This document shows, one piece after another, positions 38,301 through 51,100 of a stretch of 64,000 nt of DNA (position 1 is its first letter; each line of letters begins with the position of its first letter). Where the stretch lies: assembly GCF_000004825.1 (NCBI RefSeq), contig NW_008805085.1, positions 558,001 through 622,000 of the forward strand, given 5' to 3'. Origin of the DNA: Heterostelium album PN500 (taxonomy: Eukaryota > Evosea > Eumycetozoa > Acytosteliales > Acytosteliaceae). The notes under the pieces are model-generated. The model saw only the letters and a program-made list of their open reading frames with translations. It did no database searches and was not told the origin of the DNA. The translations under genes were made by a program, and so were the position numbers.

Positions 38301-39321
38301 TGTATTCTTCCTGCCACTCCAACATCTCTTGGAGCCAAAGACAATGGTTGGTGATATTGTCGATACTACTGTCACATCGGATGGCAGTGCACTGAGTGAA
38401 TTCAAGGTTGAATCGATGGGACTGGCATTGGTCAATAACGCTACCGGTCAGAATATTGTATTCAAGGTTGGAACGTTCGAAGCCACCGGTATCGAGCATC
38501 CAAAACTCACTACATCCACCACTCTTCGTCCACTTCCTGTTCCCGAAGATGAATACATTCCTTCGCGTCAAGCCGACAATACCAACTTGTTGGTTGCCTA
38601 TCGTCGTCGTCAAAAGAAAGATTCGACAACTGCTATTGCCGTCGACTCTGAACTCAACGACTGGATTGCAGAGGTCAATGTCAGACTCCAAGGAACACAA
38701 GTGATGGTAGTCAAGAAAAAGGGTAGCTCATCAAAGAAATCCGGACTCAAAATACCAGATATCCAAAACTTTATCACCAAGCTTGTCAATACCATCGAAC
38801 AAAAGAAAGAGGATATCGATAATCTAAAGAAAGGAATTAAAAAAGTTAAATTAGGTAAATGATCATTATATATCGGTGAATAATAAATTATTTACTAACC
38901 TTTTTTTTTTAATTTTTGTATAGATATTGTTTGGAGTCTGGAACTTGGAAATTGTGAAATTCTGATGGGAAATAAATCAAAGGGTTCTGATGCCTACAGA
39001 CCAAAAGGTATTGTTAGAATCACCGATACAAACAGAAAGACAAATGCCAAGGCATACAAGGATATCGAAGAGGAACTTCTTAAAAAGACATTAGAGTCTG
39101 CTCAATCGGAAGAGGAGAAGGATTATTTCAACAACAAGATCAACCAACTCACAGCTGAACTAGAGAATATCAAGAAACAGTCGAACCAAGAGCTGTTGAC
39201 CTTGAAACAAGAATATATGACGTTGGAGTCGAAATTCATCCAGACTAAAATGACAATGGCAGAGATGGAGAATGAAAACGATTCACTTAAATACGAAATG
39301 AAAAAACTACAAAAGAAATAG
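35319..39321 (+). CDS. Bridge-like lipid transfer protein family 3 (UHRF1BP1/SHIP164-like), chorein-N protein
   Basis: Proposed join: 35319..35635, 35755..36064, 36181..36587, 36663..37752, 37816..37938, 38020..38854, 38924..39321 (1159 residues; human members about 1440). The first 100 residues match the BLTP3 chorein_N domain: NFTPDNFSLSLLKGEGQLVD, then LTAKVPWTSYRKDPITM, against human SPDKINLSTLKGEGELK and RIPWTKLKTHPI. This separates it from VPS13 and ATG2. A Lys/Glu/Ser-rich linker follows at residues about 255-345, then beta-rich rod segments. Charged helical stretches (KSVAKKKLNTLKEKH) and a C-terminal coiled coil (about residues 1060-1159) end the protein. In animals these proteins form hydrophobic grooves that move lipids between membranes on endocytic vesicles. 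The seven exons join in phase with good GT/AG sites. Confidence 0.88.
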
Positions 39322-39703
39322 AAAAACAAACATAAATAGTACACATACACAACTTTAATTTAAAATATCATAATAAATAAATAATGTTCTATAGTTCAAA
39401 TAAAATTGTATATTTATTTCCTATTCTTGATGAAAAAAATGAAAAGCCCAAACTAACTTTTTTCTTGTTTCCCAAGTTGTGGGAAAAGAGAGGTTGTGAG
39501 AAAGAGAGATTGATATTGATATAATATGAGTTAAATTTTCAAAAAAAAATAAAATAAAATAAAATATAAATAAACGTAATATAAGCCATATATAATAAAC
39601 TAAATTTTGAACTACATAGAACATATATAGGAAAATAATTGTATACAATTTATTTCTTATTGTTTTGGCCTAGATCTAATTCAAGAGATGTGAAAAAGAT
39701 TTC
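39322..39703. other. Convergent 3' spacer with dispersed repeat
   Basis: A/T-rich stretch between the 3' ends of the BLTP3 and MetE-like genes. It contains the second copy of the GA-rich repeat at 39475-39520. Otherwise nothing is seen. Confidence 0.6.
39475..39520 (+). repeat. Copy 2 of a dispersed GA-rich repeat
   Basis: Begins AGTTGTGGGAAAAGAGAGG and matches 20826-20871 at about 41 of 46 positions. In this copy the GTGGGAA core is part of a dyad, TTTCCCA-AGTTG-TGGGAAA (39468-39486). Its position between two convergent genes argues against a simple promoter role for this copy. Confidence 0.6.
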
Positions 39704-40780
39704 TTATAAACCAAGCATATCGCATGCCAACTTGGTTCCTTGAATTCTTGCTCTAATCTTTGCAAATGCAGTTTCACGAGAAGTTGATTTGTCATCAGCG
39801 AATGGAGAGAATCCACAATCATCACATGTTCCAAATCTATCAACTGGGATATGTCTTGCAATCTCCAGCACTCTGTCTCTTACTTCTTCAGGAGTCTCAA
39901 CACGAGGATCATTTACATCGATAACACCCAAGAAAACCTTGCAATTTTCTCGAAGATGACTTGAAATGATTGATAACACTCTTTCTCTATCGATTTCTGC
40001 TGCCAACTCCATGTAGAATCTTCCAGCGTTGATTTTGAAAAGTGTTGGGATAAGTTCTGCATAATCAACATCAAGAGAATGGGTTGCATCTTGATCAGCA
40101 CCTGGACATGTGTGAATTCCAATCAAAGCTCTTTGGGCAGGGGTGAATTTCTCCAAAACTTTGTTGATAAGATCAACGAATTCTCTGAGTACTGAACCAC
40201 TTGGATCTAGTTTAAGTGCAAGACGTAGTTCAGTACAGTCAATTTGGACAGAAGATGCACCACCATCCAAGCATTTTCTGATATCCAATACCGATTGGTC
40301 AATAACATCGGCAATGAATTGATCACGAGTATAGTTGGGGATTCCACTTGAAGGATAGAGCAATGCCATGGCACTTGGTGAGATAACAGCTTGTTTGATT
40401 GGACATGAGGTTAATTTCTTTGCCTCCAAAAGAAATTCAGAGGCAAAGTGAGTGTAGGCAAATTTACCGCTGGCTGATGGAAGTTGACGGGTGTGTCCAT
40501 CGGCGAATGGGATAGTGACACCACCTGGAACAATGGATTTTGAACCATCAATGGCATAGGTAACAAATGATGGTTTGGATTGCTCTCCATCGGTAATAAC
40601 TGGCGAGCCAATTTCCTCTAATCTACGAATTGTTTCCAAGGTGGCTTTATCCATTGTTGCCTTTAATTCTGCAGCTGTTAGATTGCCTGCTCCAAATTGT
40701 TGCATAGCATTTAACAGGTAGTCCGGACGAGGAATCGAACCAATCGTTTCAGTTGGAATTGAAATACCACTCTTGCTCAT
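39704..40780 (-). CDS. Stand-alone MetE catalytic domain (cobalamin-independent methionine synthase-like)
   Basis: Intronless, 358 residues. This is the length of the C-terminal UROD/MetE-fold half of MetE, without the N-terminal half. It opens with ETIGSIPRPDYLLNAMQQFG, equivalent to the VGSFPRT start of the MetE catalytic barrel. Zinc-ligand candidates are visible: H223 and C225 in GIHTCPG, a Glu in the 259-263 region and C322 in CDDCGFSP. ITDGEQSKPSF is the conserved TDGE substrate motif. Such core MetE proteins in archaea and bacteria transfer methyl groups to homocysteine or related thiols from donors that are often unknown, so the methyl donor here is open. The bacterial-like form and lack of introns suggest lateral origin (inference). 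The Met at 40780 precedes the conserved N-terminus closely, so the start is sound. Confidence 0.87.
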   Translation of the reverse strand: MSKSGISIPTETIGSIPRPDYLLNAMQQFGAGNLTAAELKATMDKATLETIRRLEEIGSPVITDGEQSKPSFVTYAIDGSKSIVPGGVTIPFADGHTRQLPSASGKFAYTHFASEFLLEAKKLTSCPIKQAVISPSAMALLYPSSGIPNYTRDQFIADVIDQSVLDIRKCLDGGASSVQIDCTELRLALKLDPSGSVLREFVDLINKVLEKFTPAQRALIGIHTCPGADQDATHSLDVDYAELIPTLFKINAGRFYMELAAEIDRERVLSIISSHLRENCKVFLGVIDVNDPRVETPEEVRDRVLEIARHIPVDRFGTCDDCGFSPFADDKSTSRETAFAKIRARIQGTKLACDMLGL

Positions 40781-41323
40781 TGTTGAAAATAATATTATTA
40801 GTTGATTTTTATGAATTTGAATGAATGAAATGAATTAAGTGAATTCTACAAGTTAATCCACATACATTTATTAATGTTTTTAAATTAATAAATTAAATTT
40901 GATTTTAAATTATTTTGTAAGTGTGCTTAAAGTTCATTTTTAACAATTTGTAGTCTGCTAATGGAATTAAATCTCCAGTTTGTAAATCTATTTCACTGGA
41001 GATTAACACATTTCAGATTTTTGTTTTTAATTTTTTTTTTTTAAATGTATTTTAAGAGAGTGGGTACGCAAGCAATAGTATGGTTGATACAAAGAATATT
41101 TTAAAATTTATTGATTTTCAATAACACAGTGACTTTGAAAATAATTGACAAATGAAAGTGAGCTTAACGTAATTAAAAAAAACAACCTCATATTAAACTA
41201 TTCAAATTCCCACCATAGGGCTGATAAAAATAAAGATTTGTTTGATCCCTCTGTGCGATTAATGATTATGTGTTTTTGTTTTTTGCATTAAAAAATAACC
41301 AAAAAACAAATTAATCATCTTCA
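40781..41323. other. Divergent intergenic region
   Basis: About 540 bp between the divergently transcribed MetE-like and coq6 genes, presumably carrying both promoters. A/T-rich with T runs near 41031-41042 and no recognisable motif or RNA gene. Confidence 0.6.
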
Positions 41324-42986
41324 ATGAGAAGAGTTGATCAAATTTGCTTTTTGAATGAAATGAATAGATTTTTAAATAAATCAACTTTATTGTTGGTGAA
41401 TAATAATTTTAGAGTAACAGGATCAAGAAGATGTTATAGTGGTGTTGGTAGTGGTGATTCACTTAATAATACACAGCCAATCAAGCAAGAGCAACAACAC
41501 TATGATGTTGTGATTGTTGGTGGTGGTTTGGTTGGCTCGTCGATGGCGTGTGCTCTCGGATCAACAGAGAGCACCAAACATCTTCGCGTTGCACTGATCG
41601 AGAGTGCACCGGTGCAGCCACTGTATCCGTTGACTGCCGAGCCAGACCTTCGTACTCTCTCATTCAATCATACGTCGGTGGGACTGTTCGATGCGATCGG
41701 TGCGTGGTCACTCATCAAAGACACCAAGAGAACCGCTGCTTTCAATCAGCTAAAGGTATGGGATGCCAGTGGCGGTGGTGGCATACACTTCCAAGACAAC
41801 ACAGAGTCGATGGGATATATCTTGGAGAACAGGCTTGTTACATCGGCATTGCTAGAGGCATCGAAACAGTACGAATCTATCACCATAAAATCACCTGCTT
41901 CCGTCAAGTCAGTTCAACTTCAATCTACAACACAACAACAAACTACAGTTACACTTGCAAACAATGAACAATTAACAACTGATTTAATTGTAAGATTTTC
42001 TAAAAATGTACATTTCTAAAGATTAGTTTGCTAATGTTTGTTTGCTTATTCAAATCAATTTAGATTGCAGCAGATGGAGGTAACTCTATTATAAAGAAGC
42101 AATTGAATCTAGAGAGTCTAGGAAAGAGTTACAACCAAAAAGCAGTTGTATGTACAATTAAATTGGCACCAGGATACCAAACAACAACTTTATATCAAAG
42201 ATTCTTACCGACTGGACCAATCGCAATGTTACCAGTATGTATATCAACAACATTTAAACGATTAAATCATATGTTAATAAGTCATTGTTATTGTTATAGC
42301 TTGCAGATGGATATGCATCGATTATTTGGTCAACGAATGTTGCACATGCAAACTATTTGTTGGAGTTGGACGACGATAGCTTTATGGTACAGATGAAACA
42401 CGCATGGTTGTCAGGTGCAAAGACAAACGGTAACAACAGTATTGTCGATCTACTACACAATGTGTTAAGTACGAATCCAGAACGACTCTCGGGCAATGAG
42501 ATTTCAATTCCACCCATCGAGAGAGTCTCTTCGAAGCGTGCATCGTTCCCTCTGCGATTGGAACACACTAAATCATATACACAACGTGGACTATGTCTGA
42601 TTGGCGATGCTGCTCACGTAGTTCATCCAATGGCCGGCCAAGGTGTGAATCTTGGATTGGCCGATGTCATTGCACTCACACAGATACTGTCGGAGGGTCA
42701 AGCCACCGGTTACAACGTTGGCAACGAGATGATGTTGGAGCGTTACCAAGAGAATAGAAAACTAGAGAACATCAAGATGATGGCATCCATAGACACACTG
42801 TTCCATCTCTTTGGTAGCAGCTCACTTCCAATCACTGCCATTCGTAATCTCGGTCTGACATTACTCGACAATCTCTCACCACTCAAATCATTAATCATGT
42901 CAATATCGAAAGGAACTTCAAACTTACAAGGTATTGGTAGTAACAACAAAACTAACAATACTGATAATAATAAACAATCAATATAA
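41324..42986 (+). CDS. coq6: Ubiquinone biosynthesis monooxygenase COQ6, mitochondrial
   Basis: FAD-dependent hydroxylase acting on the benzoquinone ring in coenzyme Q synthesis, on the matrix side of the inner mitochondrial membrane. Proposed join: 41324..41989, 42064..42234, 42300..42986 (507 residues, all phase 0). The N-terminus (about 45 residues) is Arg/Asn/Ser-rich and lacks acidic clusters, consistent with a presequence. The Rossmann motif VVIVGGGLVGSSMACAL starts near residue 62. LRTLSFN and the second motif IAADGGNS (just after the first intron) are in place, and the FAD ribityl-binding GDAAHVVHPMAGQGVNLGL begins at residue 381. AGQGVNLGLAD distinguishes the UbiH/COQ6 family. The last 25 residues are Asn-rich. 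An internal ATG at 41360 is a possible alternative start. Neighbour genes give no functional link. Confidence 0.92.
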
Positions 42987-45815
42987 TAAACAATATAATA
43001 TTATATTTATAACTGTAGTTCATAACAAAAAACAAACAAACAAAAAAAAAAAGAATGTTTTTTTACCAATTAATTGTGATAATTTGATTAACAAATCAAT
43101 CTTATAAGTAAGAATCAAACAACAATATATAACATATTAAATCTGACTTATTATAATTGATTAAAATTTATAATTATTAAATTTATAAAAAAATGATAAC
43201 ATTTTAATCATTTTTGTAAATTGTTTGAAAAAGATTATTATAAAATTTGTAGAATCTATTCGATCAATTGATTGATCTGTTTAAACTTTAAGTTGTGCAT
43301 GAATGCTCATTGACTTTGTTATCTCCCACCTATTAATGTCGAAATTATAGATGGTTGGTTGGGTTTGTCTAACTGACTCAAATCTAGTTAAAAACAGATA
43401 TTTATCTTTATTTTTATTTAAAAGAAGAAAAATTTAAGGAAATCCTTCAGTAGTAAAAGGTTGTACTGATTCATTCCATCAGTTTCAATCTATATCATTT
43501 GAAACGTTATCATTTTTAAAACGTTATCGTTTTTAAAGATATCATTCTAAAAACTTTGAACTATATCTCCAAAAAGTCAACTAATAGATTCTCTAATTTG
43601 TACAAATGATATAATTCTCTCACTACACAGTTTAGTATATCTATTATTATTGTAATAAATATCAAACACATTTATTTTTTTTGATTTGTGTTTATATATG
43701 TTTAGTAAATGTTAAAGTTAAATGACGATATCTTTTAAAAAGTGAAAAGAAATATGTCATCACCAAACCAATGCATATATAATCACTTAAAACAAATGTT
43801 AAATAAACAAAGAAAAAAAATATTTAAAATTAATAATTCTTTAAAGTAATGATAAGATTTGTTTGTTTTGTTCGAACTGTGGTTGTATGTTTATGAATAC
43901 ATATAGATAATAGTTAGTATGGTGTTTAGTGTTAAAAAAAAACAAACAAACAAATATCAATAGAATAAAGAGATAAATTGTTGTTGGATATGTGAAAAAT
44001 AGTAAGTATGTATATCTTTTCTTTTCTTCTTTTAGTCAAATCATGTCTGATATGGAAGGTAGTAAATGGGTTGTGTGGTTTGGTTGATACAATTGGGTTG
44101 AACTTAACTCTGAATACATCTATATAGAATATCTATATACACACAACAAAAAAAAAACTAACAAACAAACTCAACTTTTCAAAAATAATAATGGTAGCGA
44201 AACAACATTGATAGAATTAAGTTTTTCCCACAATTGTTTTTATTTTTCCTAATGAGTTAATATATACTCATAAAATCCATCCAATCCATCCATCAGTACA
44301 TCATACCACACCACACCACACAAACACACAAAACACTAAAAAAACAAATAATAACCAACCCAATTAAATCAGTGTATATTATTTCTCTTGACATTGTTGT
44401 TTTTGTTGTTGGTTTTGTCTCAAAGCAGAGGTTGTGTGTGTTAAGTTACGTCGTAATGGTATTGGAATTCGTAGATAACATGCAAATATGTAACAAATAA
44501 GAACAAACTACACAAAAATCATCTTTTAATTTCCATATTAGATATCAAATAAAAATAATCAAAAACAAGAGTACATTTGTTTGCCAAAAACAACAACAAC
44601 AACAAACAACAAATAATAACAATAAAAAAAGAATAACAAACAAATAACTATTTTTAATTACTCTATCTCTTCAGCCACATAACTCTTGTTTTTACTATTT
44701 AAAATGATTAAACCAGTAAAAATAGAAGCAATATACAATTAATTTTATGTATAGTATTTCATTCATCTTACTCTCTCTCTAAAACCAAACACCAATACCA
44801 CTCCACATAAAACAACAACAACAACAAATTTGACACCTGCAAAACTCTCTGTTTGGGAAACCACACTTGTCCTTAAACAACAGTATCACAAAACCTTATG
44901 ATATATATTGGAAGATATATCAAATTGTTTTAAACTTTTTTGTCTCTGATATTTTTTAGTATCATCGTTATTGCATAATTAAAAAGACATCCACTAATTT
45001 GTTGGTGTGTGGTATGAGCGTGAATGAATCAATGTTGTTTGTTGTCTAATAAATTTTAATATTTCCAGTGTTTTCAATATTTAAATATAATAAAAAGTAA
45101 ATAAAAAAAATACAAAACAAATAGAATTCTACCAATAAACAAACAAAACCAACCAAACAACTAAAGTAAATCCAATACCAAATATATAAATTTATATATA
45201 TATATATATATAATTTATTGTTATTAATTAATTAACCCATAATCAATTCATTACAATTATCATCATCCAAAATAGATTAGTTTTTTTTTTATTCAAAATT
45301 TAATTTAATTTAAACAAATATAAATAAATTAATAATTATATCAAAAAATAAATGTTTTAATCAAAACAATATATATATATTAAAAAAACATAATTGTTAT
45401 ATTACATGATTTTCTATTTTTTGTAAAGTAAAATCATCATCATCATATAATTATTTTTTTCTATCTTTTTTTTTTTTGGGTTATTTGTTTTTAAATCTCA
45501 CCATTCATTTTCTATCAAGTTAAATAATAAATATATCATCACGCGGATTTTTCAAATATAATGTCAATCTAGATTATTTTGACATGCACTAAAAATAACC
45601 AAACCTATAAATCATATAGAACATAAATTATACAATTTCTACAAATTAATAGTATTAGGTACAATACTACTATTTTGTTCATTCACCACACACATTTATT
45701 ATAATAATAAAATCAAGATAATTAATTTAATTTAATTATTATATCAAAAACAAAGACAGAATATTAACAACTCTAATCAAAATCCAGTATTCTAAAAAAA
45801 TAAATACAAACAAAA
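42987..45815. other. Longest spacer in the window; presenilin upstream region
   Basis: 2.8 kb of A/T-rich DNA. The last kilobase is rich in CAA/ACA runs and simple repeats, for example (TA)n near 45195-45212, as in dictyostelid 5' leaders. A short ATGTCTGATATGGAAG followed by a GTAGTA donor-like site at 44043-44064 has no downstream coding exon that I could join. No gene or structured RNA recognised. Confidence 0.5.
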
Positions 45816-47653
45816 ATGTCTCCCAAAGATAAAAATGAAAAAAGTAGTCCTACACCTTTGGAAATTAATAATAATAATATAGAAAATAATAGTAATAATA
45901 ATAATAATATTCCGACACCAAAATTATTAGTAAATGATATTGTAATAAATATAAATAGTAATAGCAATAATAAAAGTAATAAAAATAGTAATAATAATAA
46001 TAGTATTAAAAAAAATAATGAATATATTGATAGTGATAGCGATAGTGATATAGAAATACAATGTAAAAGTAGTGTTTTATTTGTTAGTCCAAAGCTGACA
46101 CCTGTAAATAATAATAGTAGTAGTAGTAGTAATTTTAGTGATAAAACTCAACCGTCACCACCAATACAAATAACAAGCGATGAGAGTACAAGTGATAGCG
46201 ATAGTGAATTCGAAATGGCTGAAAATGAAGAATTAGAACCACCTTGTATAATCGATTATTCAGACCAGATGGTTTCAATTGCTATACCGGTATTCTTCAC
46301 CATGGTTGTGGTGACAGCGGTTATTCGTGCAATTTCAGTGCCCGACAACCAGTCTTCACCACCACCTGCCAATCGTATTGATATTCCAGCGGGCTTCAAG
46401 TATGATACAGACCCCAACATCCAACAAGTCTTCCTCAACACATTGATCAATTCACTCATCTTTCTTGGTGTAGTGGTACTGAGCACTGTGATCATGGTCA
46501 TTTTGTACAAATTTAAATTCATGAAAGCATTGTATGGGTGGTTAATGGCTACCTCTATATTACTACTTGGTGTATTTGGTGGATTTTTGTTTATGTAAAT
46601 ATCTATTGTTTTTTATATATGTCTGTTTAATAATATTAATCTTTGTTTGGTTTTTCAGATTGATTTTAACATATGTAAATATAGCATTGGATTATCTTAC
46701 ATTTGTTTTTGTAGTATGGAATTTCAGTGCTGGCGGTATCGTTTGTATATTTTGGTTTTGTCCAAAATACTTGAATCAAGCATATCTAATTTGCTTAAGT
46801 GCATTTTTAGTACGTAATAGTCTTAAATAGAAACGTTACTAAATAAATACTAACAAATTGTTTTTTTTTTTTTTCTGTAGGCTTTGTTTTTGGCAAGATT
46901 CCCATCTTGGACAACTTGGGCAATTTTGGTGTTGGTTTCTATCTATGATATTTTTGCCGTGTTATGTCCAGGTGGTCCACTACAACAATTGATTGAAACT
47001 GCAAGAAAAAGAGGTGAGAGTATACCTGCTCTTATCTACAATGCATCTGTTTTCATTGGTATGGCTGAATCGGAATCAATTGAAATGAATACAACAACAA
47101 CAGCAACACAACAACAACTACTACAGAATAATACTAATAATAGTCAAAAACCATCACCATTCCCAACACCTACTAGTATACCAATCAATCTTCCATCGCA
47201 ATCAGAGATGATAGAACCAAAGAGTTCTCCAAATAGCGAGAGTATGTCTACAGGTGTTTCAACATCGGAACTCTCTGAATCAACTGACTCGGTCACACTT
47301 GAGAAAGGCAGAGGAATCAAACTTGGTCTTGGTGATTTCGTATTCTACAGTGTCTTGGTTGGAAGAGCTGCCTATAAAGAAATCATTCTTGTTTTCATTT
47401 GTTTCGTAGCTATTTTAACTGTATGTATAAAAGAGTAATAATAATTAAACCTATTAATGAATATATAACTAATATCTTTTATTATATTATTATTTAGGGT
47501 TTATTCATTACACTGTTATTGTTGGCTGTTTATAAAAGAGCATTGCCTGCATTGCCTATCAGTATTGCCCTCGGAATTCTGTACTATTTTATTTCGGATA
47601 TCTTCCTAATACCATTTTTGCACTATTTGACTGTCGAACAAATATTTATATAA
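45816..47653 (+). CDS. psen: Presenilin, catalytic aspartyl protease of gamma-secretase
   Basis: Nine-TM intramembrane protease. Proposed join: 45816..46594, 46659..46809, 46881..47420, 47498..47653 (541 residues). The N-terminal 140 or so residues are poly-Asn/Ser and acidic DSDSD repeats, typical dictyostelid low complexity. Catalytic residues are visible: D333 in the TM6 motif SIYDIFAVL, D462 in GLGDFVFYS (TM7 GxGD) and the PAL motif at residues 507-509 in RALPALPISIALG. The TM6-TM7 loop (residues about 355-450), which is cleaved in animals, is long and rich in Ser/Thr/Asn. D. discoideum has two presenilins, psenA and psenB, and the sequence alone does not tell which is the counterpart. 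All four exons join in phase with clear polypyrimidine/AG acceptors. Confidence 0.93.
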
Positions 47654-47701
47654 TAAAATAGTAGTATTATTATGCTTGTATATGTTGGATCGAGATGAAA
47701 T

Positions 47702-47736
<35 letters not shown>

Positions 47737-48194
47737 ATTTCTTTTTTCATTTCTTTAATGAACTTCGTTGATTATCATTCAAAAGAAAAACATATTATGT
47801 TAGTTTCATCACCATAACAATAATATTGTGAACTTTAATCATTTTCAACTAAATTAAGATATTTATATATTGATTGATTCAAAGAATTTCGCAAATCAAA
47901 ATCCAAATCTCATCGACCAAAAAAAATGATGATCATTTTTTTTTTTTGTTGTTTTTTTTTTTTTTGTTTTCATTTGTATTTGTATGATATGACCCTAAGC
48001 GAATTAAGTTTAATTAATTTTGATTTATTTGGAAACGACGAGTAAATAAGATTCGAAAAGCTATCGATTTGAACACAGCCGAACCATGATCTACAATACG
48101 ACCTCTATTTACTTAATTCTAATTTCTAGAAGAGATTTAAATATTAAAAGATAGATAAATTCTTACTTTAATCTTTTTTTTTTTACTAATAGAA
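47654..48194. other. Spacer with long poly-A tract
   Basis: 540 bp. It contains an uninterrupted A29 run (47704-47732) just downstream of the presenilin stop and a short near-palindrome (AATGAACTTCGTTGATT) at 47757-47773. A patch of more mixed composition (47990-48110) has no open frame or tRNA fold that I could confirm. Sequence from about 48160 is the leader of the next gene. Confidence 0.55.
47704..47732 (+). repeat. A29 homopolymer
   Basis: Twenty-nine consecutive A residues, about 50 bp after the presenilin stop codon. Long A/T homopolymers are common in dictyostelid intergenic DNA, and the exact length is prone to assembly error. Confidence 0.9.
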
Positions 48195-51100
48195 ATGAAA
48201 TTTAATAAACTATTGTTAGTTTCAATATTATTGATAGTTCATTTATTTCACAAAACAAATGCATTTACTATTACCAGAATATCAGAGAGGTTGGGATATA
48301 CCGATGGTGGCAATCTATTCAGAATAGAATCACCAGATTTCCCAGTTCTACTACCAACTTTGAAAGTTATTAATGGTAATAAGGAAGCTGTTTTCGCTTA
48401 TAGAGGTCTTGTTGCTACCAATATTTATGAATGGGTAGTACCTGCAAAACCAATGGATTTGACTATATTAAAAAAAAGAGGAAGAGATAATAATGATCAA
48501 CAAGTAAGGCTTCATATAATATTAGCTAATACACCTAATCCACTTTATCAATATGATTTTAACTATGTCAGTAAGTATATTGTCATATTTCTAATTACTT
48601 TTAAAGATTTCCAATCAACTAATAAAAAATATAAAAATAAAAAAATAATTATTATTAAAAATATTATAAATAGCACCTGTAATCGATGATTTCAAACCAA
48701 AAAGTAATTATCTTCATCAAGCTGGAACATCGGTAACAATCTCTGGTAATTACTTCAAGTTACACGACTATGACACGGATCCAGAGGTTCGATTCGATGG
48801 TGTTCAGGCTGTTGTTACATCGGCAAGTGGTTTTAAAATTATTTGTGTTGCACCAACTGCTGTCGCTGTTAACGATTTAGTGCTTAAAGTTAGGCTTGCC
48901 ACTGGAAAAGAAATTAAAGCTGATTTTCTATTCCAAAACATCATGCCAATTGTCGATGATGTTTCACCTAATAAAGCTGTCAGCCAAGTCAGTAAGAACA
49001 TCAAGATCTACGGTAAGGAAGATTCAATCATACCAGAGGCTGACCAACCCGCCACCACTATTGCTATTGGTGGTCAACCGTGTACCAACGTCAGATTCCT
49101 TCAAAAAGGTGTCATTTCTTGTGATACACCTCTGCTTACAGTAGCCGCTGGATTATCAACACCATTTGATATTACTATTCAAATCAGAGCAACAGTATTT
49201 ACTCATGTTCCCAAGTTTATTGTTTATAGTAAGTAATTTATTTATTTAATATTGTTTGTCATTTTCTTTTTATTAATTATTTATTATCATTTATATATTA
49301 TAGCTCCTGTAATTTCCAACTTTTTACCTAAATTCAGTTTGGCTGCTGGTGGTACCAGAGTAGTTGTTAGTGGTAGACATTTAAATGATATCGATGCCAT
49401 AAGAATAGGTGATTCTAATTGTGTTGTGGATTATAATTCTTACAATAAGGATGCAAATACTGAGGTCGAATCTATTTCTTGTACAGCAGCTTCCTGTGAT
49501 ATGGGAGGGTTATCCGAAAAAGTCAATAACTTCAATGTCATCGTTGATGGTCAGATCTTTAATGCCGGTTTAAATCCAACTTTCACTTACTATGTTCCTG
49601 CCATCAAGTCTATAGAACCAGAATCCATCACCGAAGCCATCAGAAAATCAATTGTAATCCGTGCAAATTATGTTAATTCAGTTACCAAAGTAACCATAGG
49701 TGGAGTCGATCACATACCAAGTTCCGTTTTACATAATAATATGATCATTGTTGAGATCAATGCTGCCAGTTATCAACCTGGATCCTACGATGTCACAGTT
49801 GTTGCTGAAAATATCTTGACCAACAAATTGAATTTGGATATTGGACCACCTGATATTATTGATCTCAATATCAAGAAAGGATTCATCAACTCTTACACTC
49901 CAGTGACCTTCCGAGTTCGTAGTTTTCCAGTTGTTCCACTTGAAGATATGGACACTGTCATTGCCTTCAAAATTGGTACTCAATTCTGTGAATATTTAGA
50001 AAGAACATCCAACACTGAATATACATGCTCCGTCCCACCAAAAGGTATTGTTTCTACTGACCTCATTTCATTAGTTATCAACGGTGTCGAGAAAATAACA
50101 GGGTTTGGTTTCAGTTATGCCATTCCAACAGTTACTGGTCAGACTCAATCTTCCAACATTCCAATGGGTGGAGGTAATCTTGTTATAGATGGACTTGGAT
50201 TGAACTTTGTAACCTCTATCAAATTTGCCACCTCGGAAATCAAGATTTCAAGTTGCGCAGTAAATGGAGAAGTCAAAATTACATGTCCAATTCCGAGATT
50301 TAAAGTAGGAAACTATCCAGTTTCTTTGGTTGTCAATATCAATGGCGTTGATTACTCTTATTTAACTGGACAGAGTCTTGCCTATGTCGGTCCATCCCTT
50401 ACCTCTGTTAGACCAAGTCAATCAACAAAGGAACGTGCTCATGTAATTACTTTAACCGGTACTGGATTTGGAACATCAGCTGCATTAATATCTATCAATA
50501 TTGGTGCAACTGCATGTACTAATATCGTCATTATTAATAATAATGCAAATGTATCATGTAGTATTGCCAAGTTGGCATTTGGAACGTATCCTGTCACTAT
50601 CACTGTACAACCCAACGTCCTTTCTGCCGGTGTTGTATCTTCCGATACTGTTACTTATAGTTCGACCAAATTGTCTTGCTTGGGACCTGCTCTTCCAGAC
50701 AAAACCAACAATCCAGTGGACTGGTGGTTTATTTATAAGATCAAAGGAGAACTCGACGAATATTTGTATATCGACTCTACAATGGATAGATTCCAGAGAC
50801 ACAGAGATCTTCAGAACCATGGTGATACTGCAAGTATGATGACTCCAATGGAAGCTACCTTCAAGGTATCCTATGCCAACTACTACTTTATGTTTTTCAA
50901 TGATCAACCCAATTCCAGAACTGATCAAGGAAAGAGAGGAAAAAGTGATTCTGGATTCACCAGTATGAGAAAAAATAGCGATGGAAAATCAGCCCATGGT
51001 CATTTCAAGACTATGGTTTTTTTTGACGACCCTGATCCAGCTACAAACTTATCTCCTGGTATTCATATTGCTCATTCAAATCCAGGTATTTAATTTATCT

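Noticed and set aside
40720-40745. GGAATCGAACC, a tRNA box-B-like word on the minus strand
   Set aside because: It lies within the conserved IGSIPRP codons of the MetE-like gene, with no A box or fold.
44043-44064. Short exon ATGTCTGATATGGAAG with GTAGTA donor
   Set aside because: No acceptor with a coding continuation was found before presenilin, which has its own good start.
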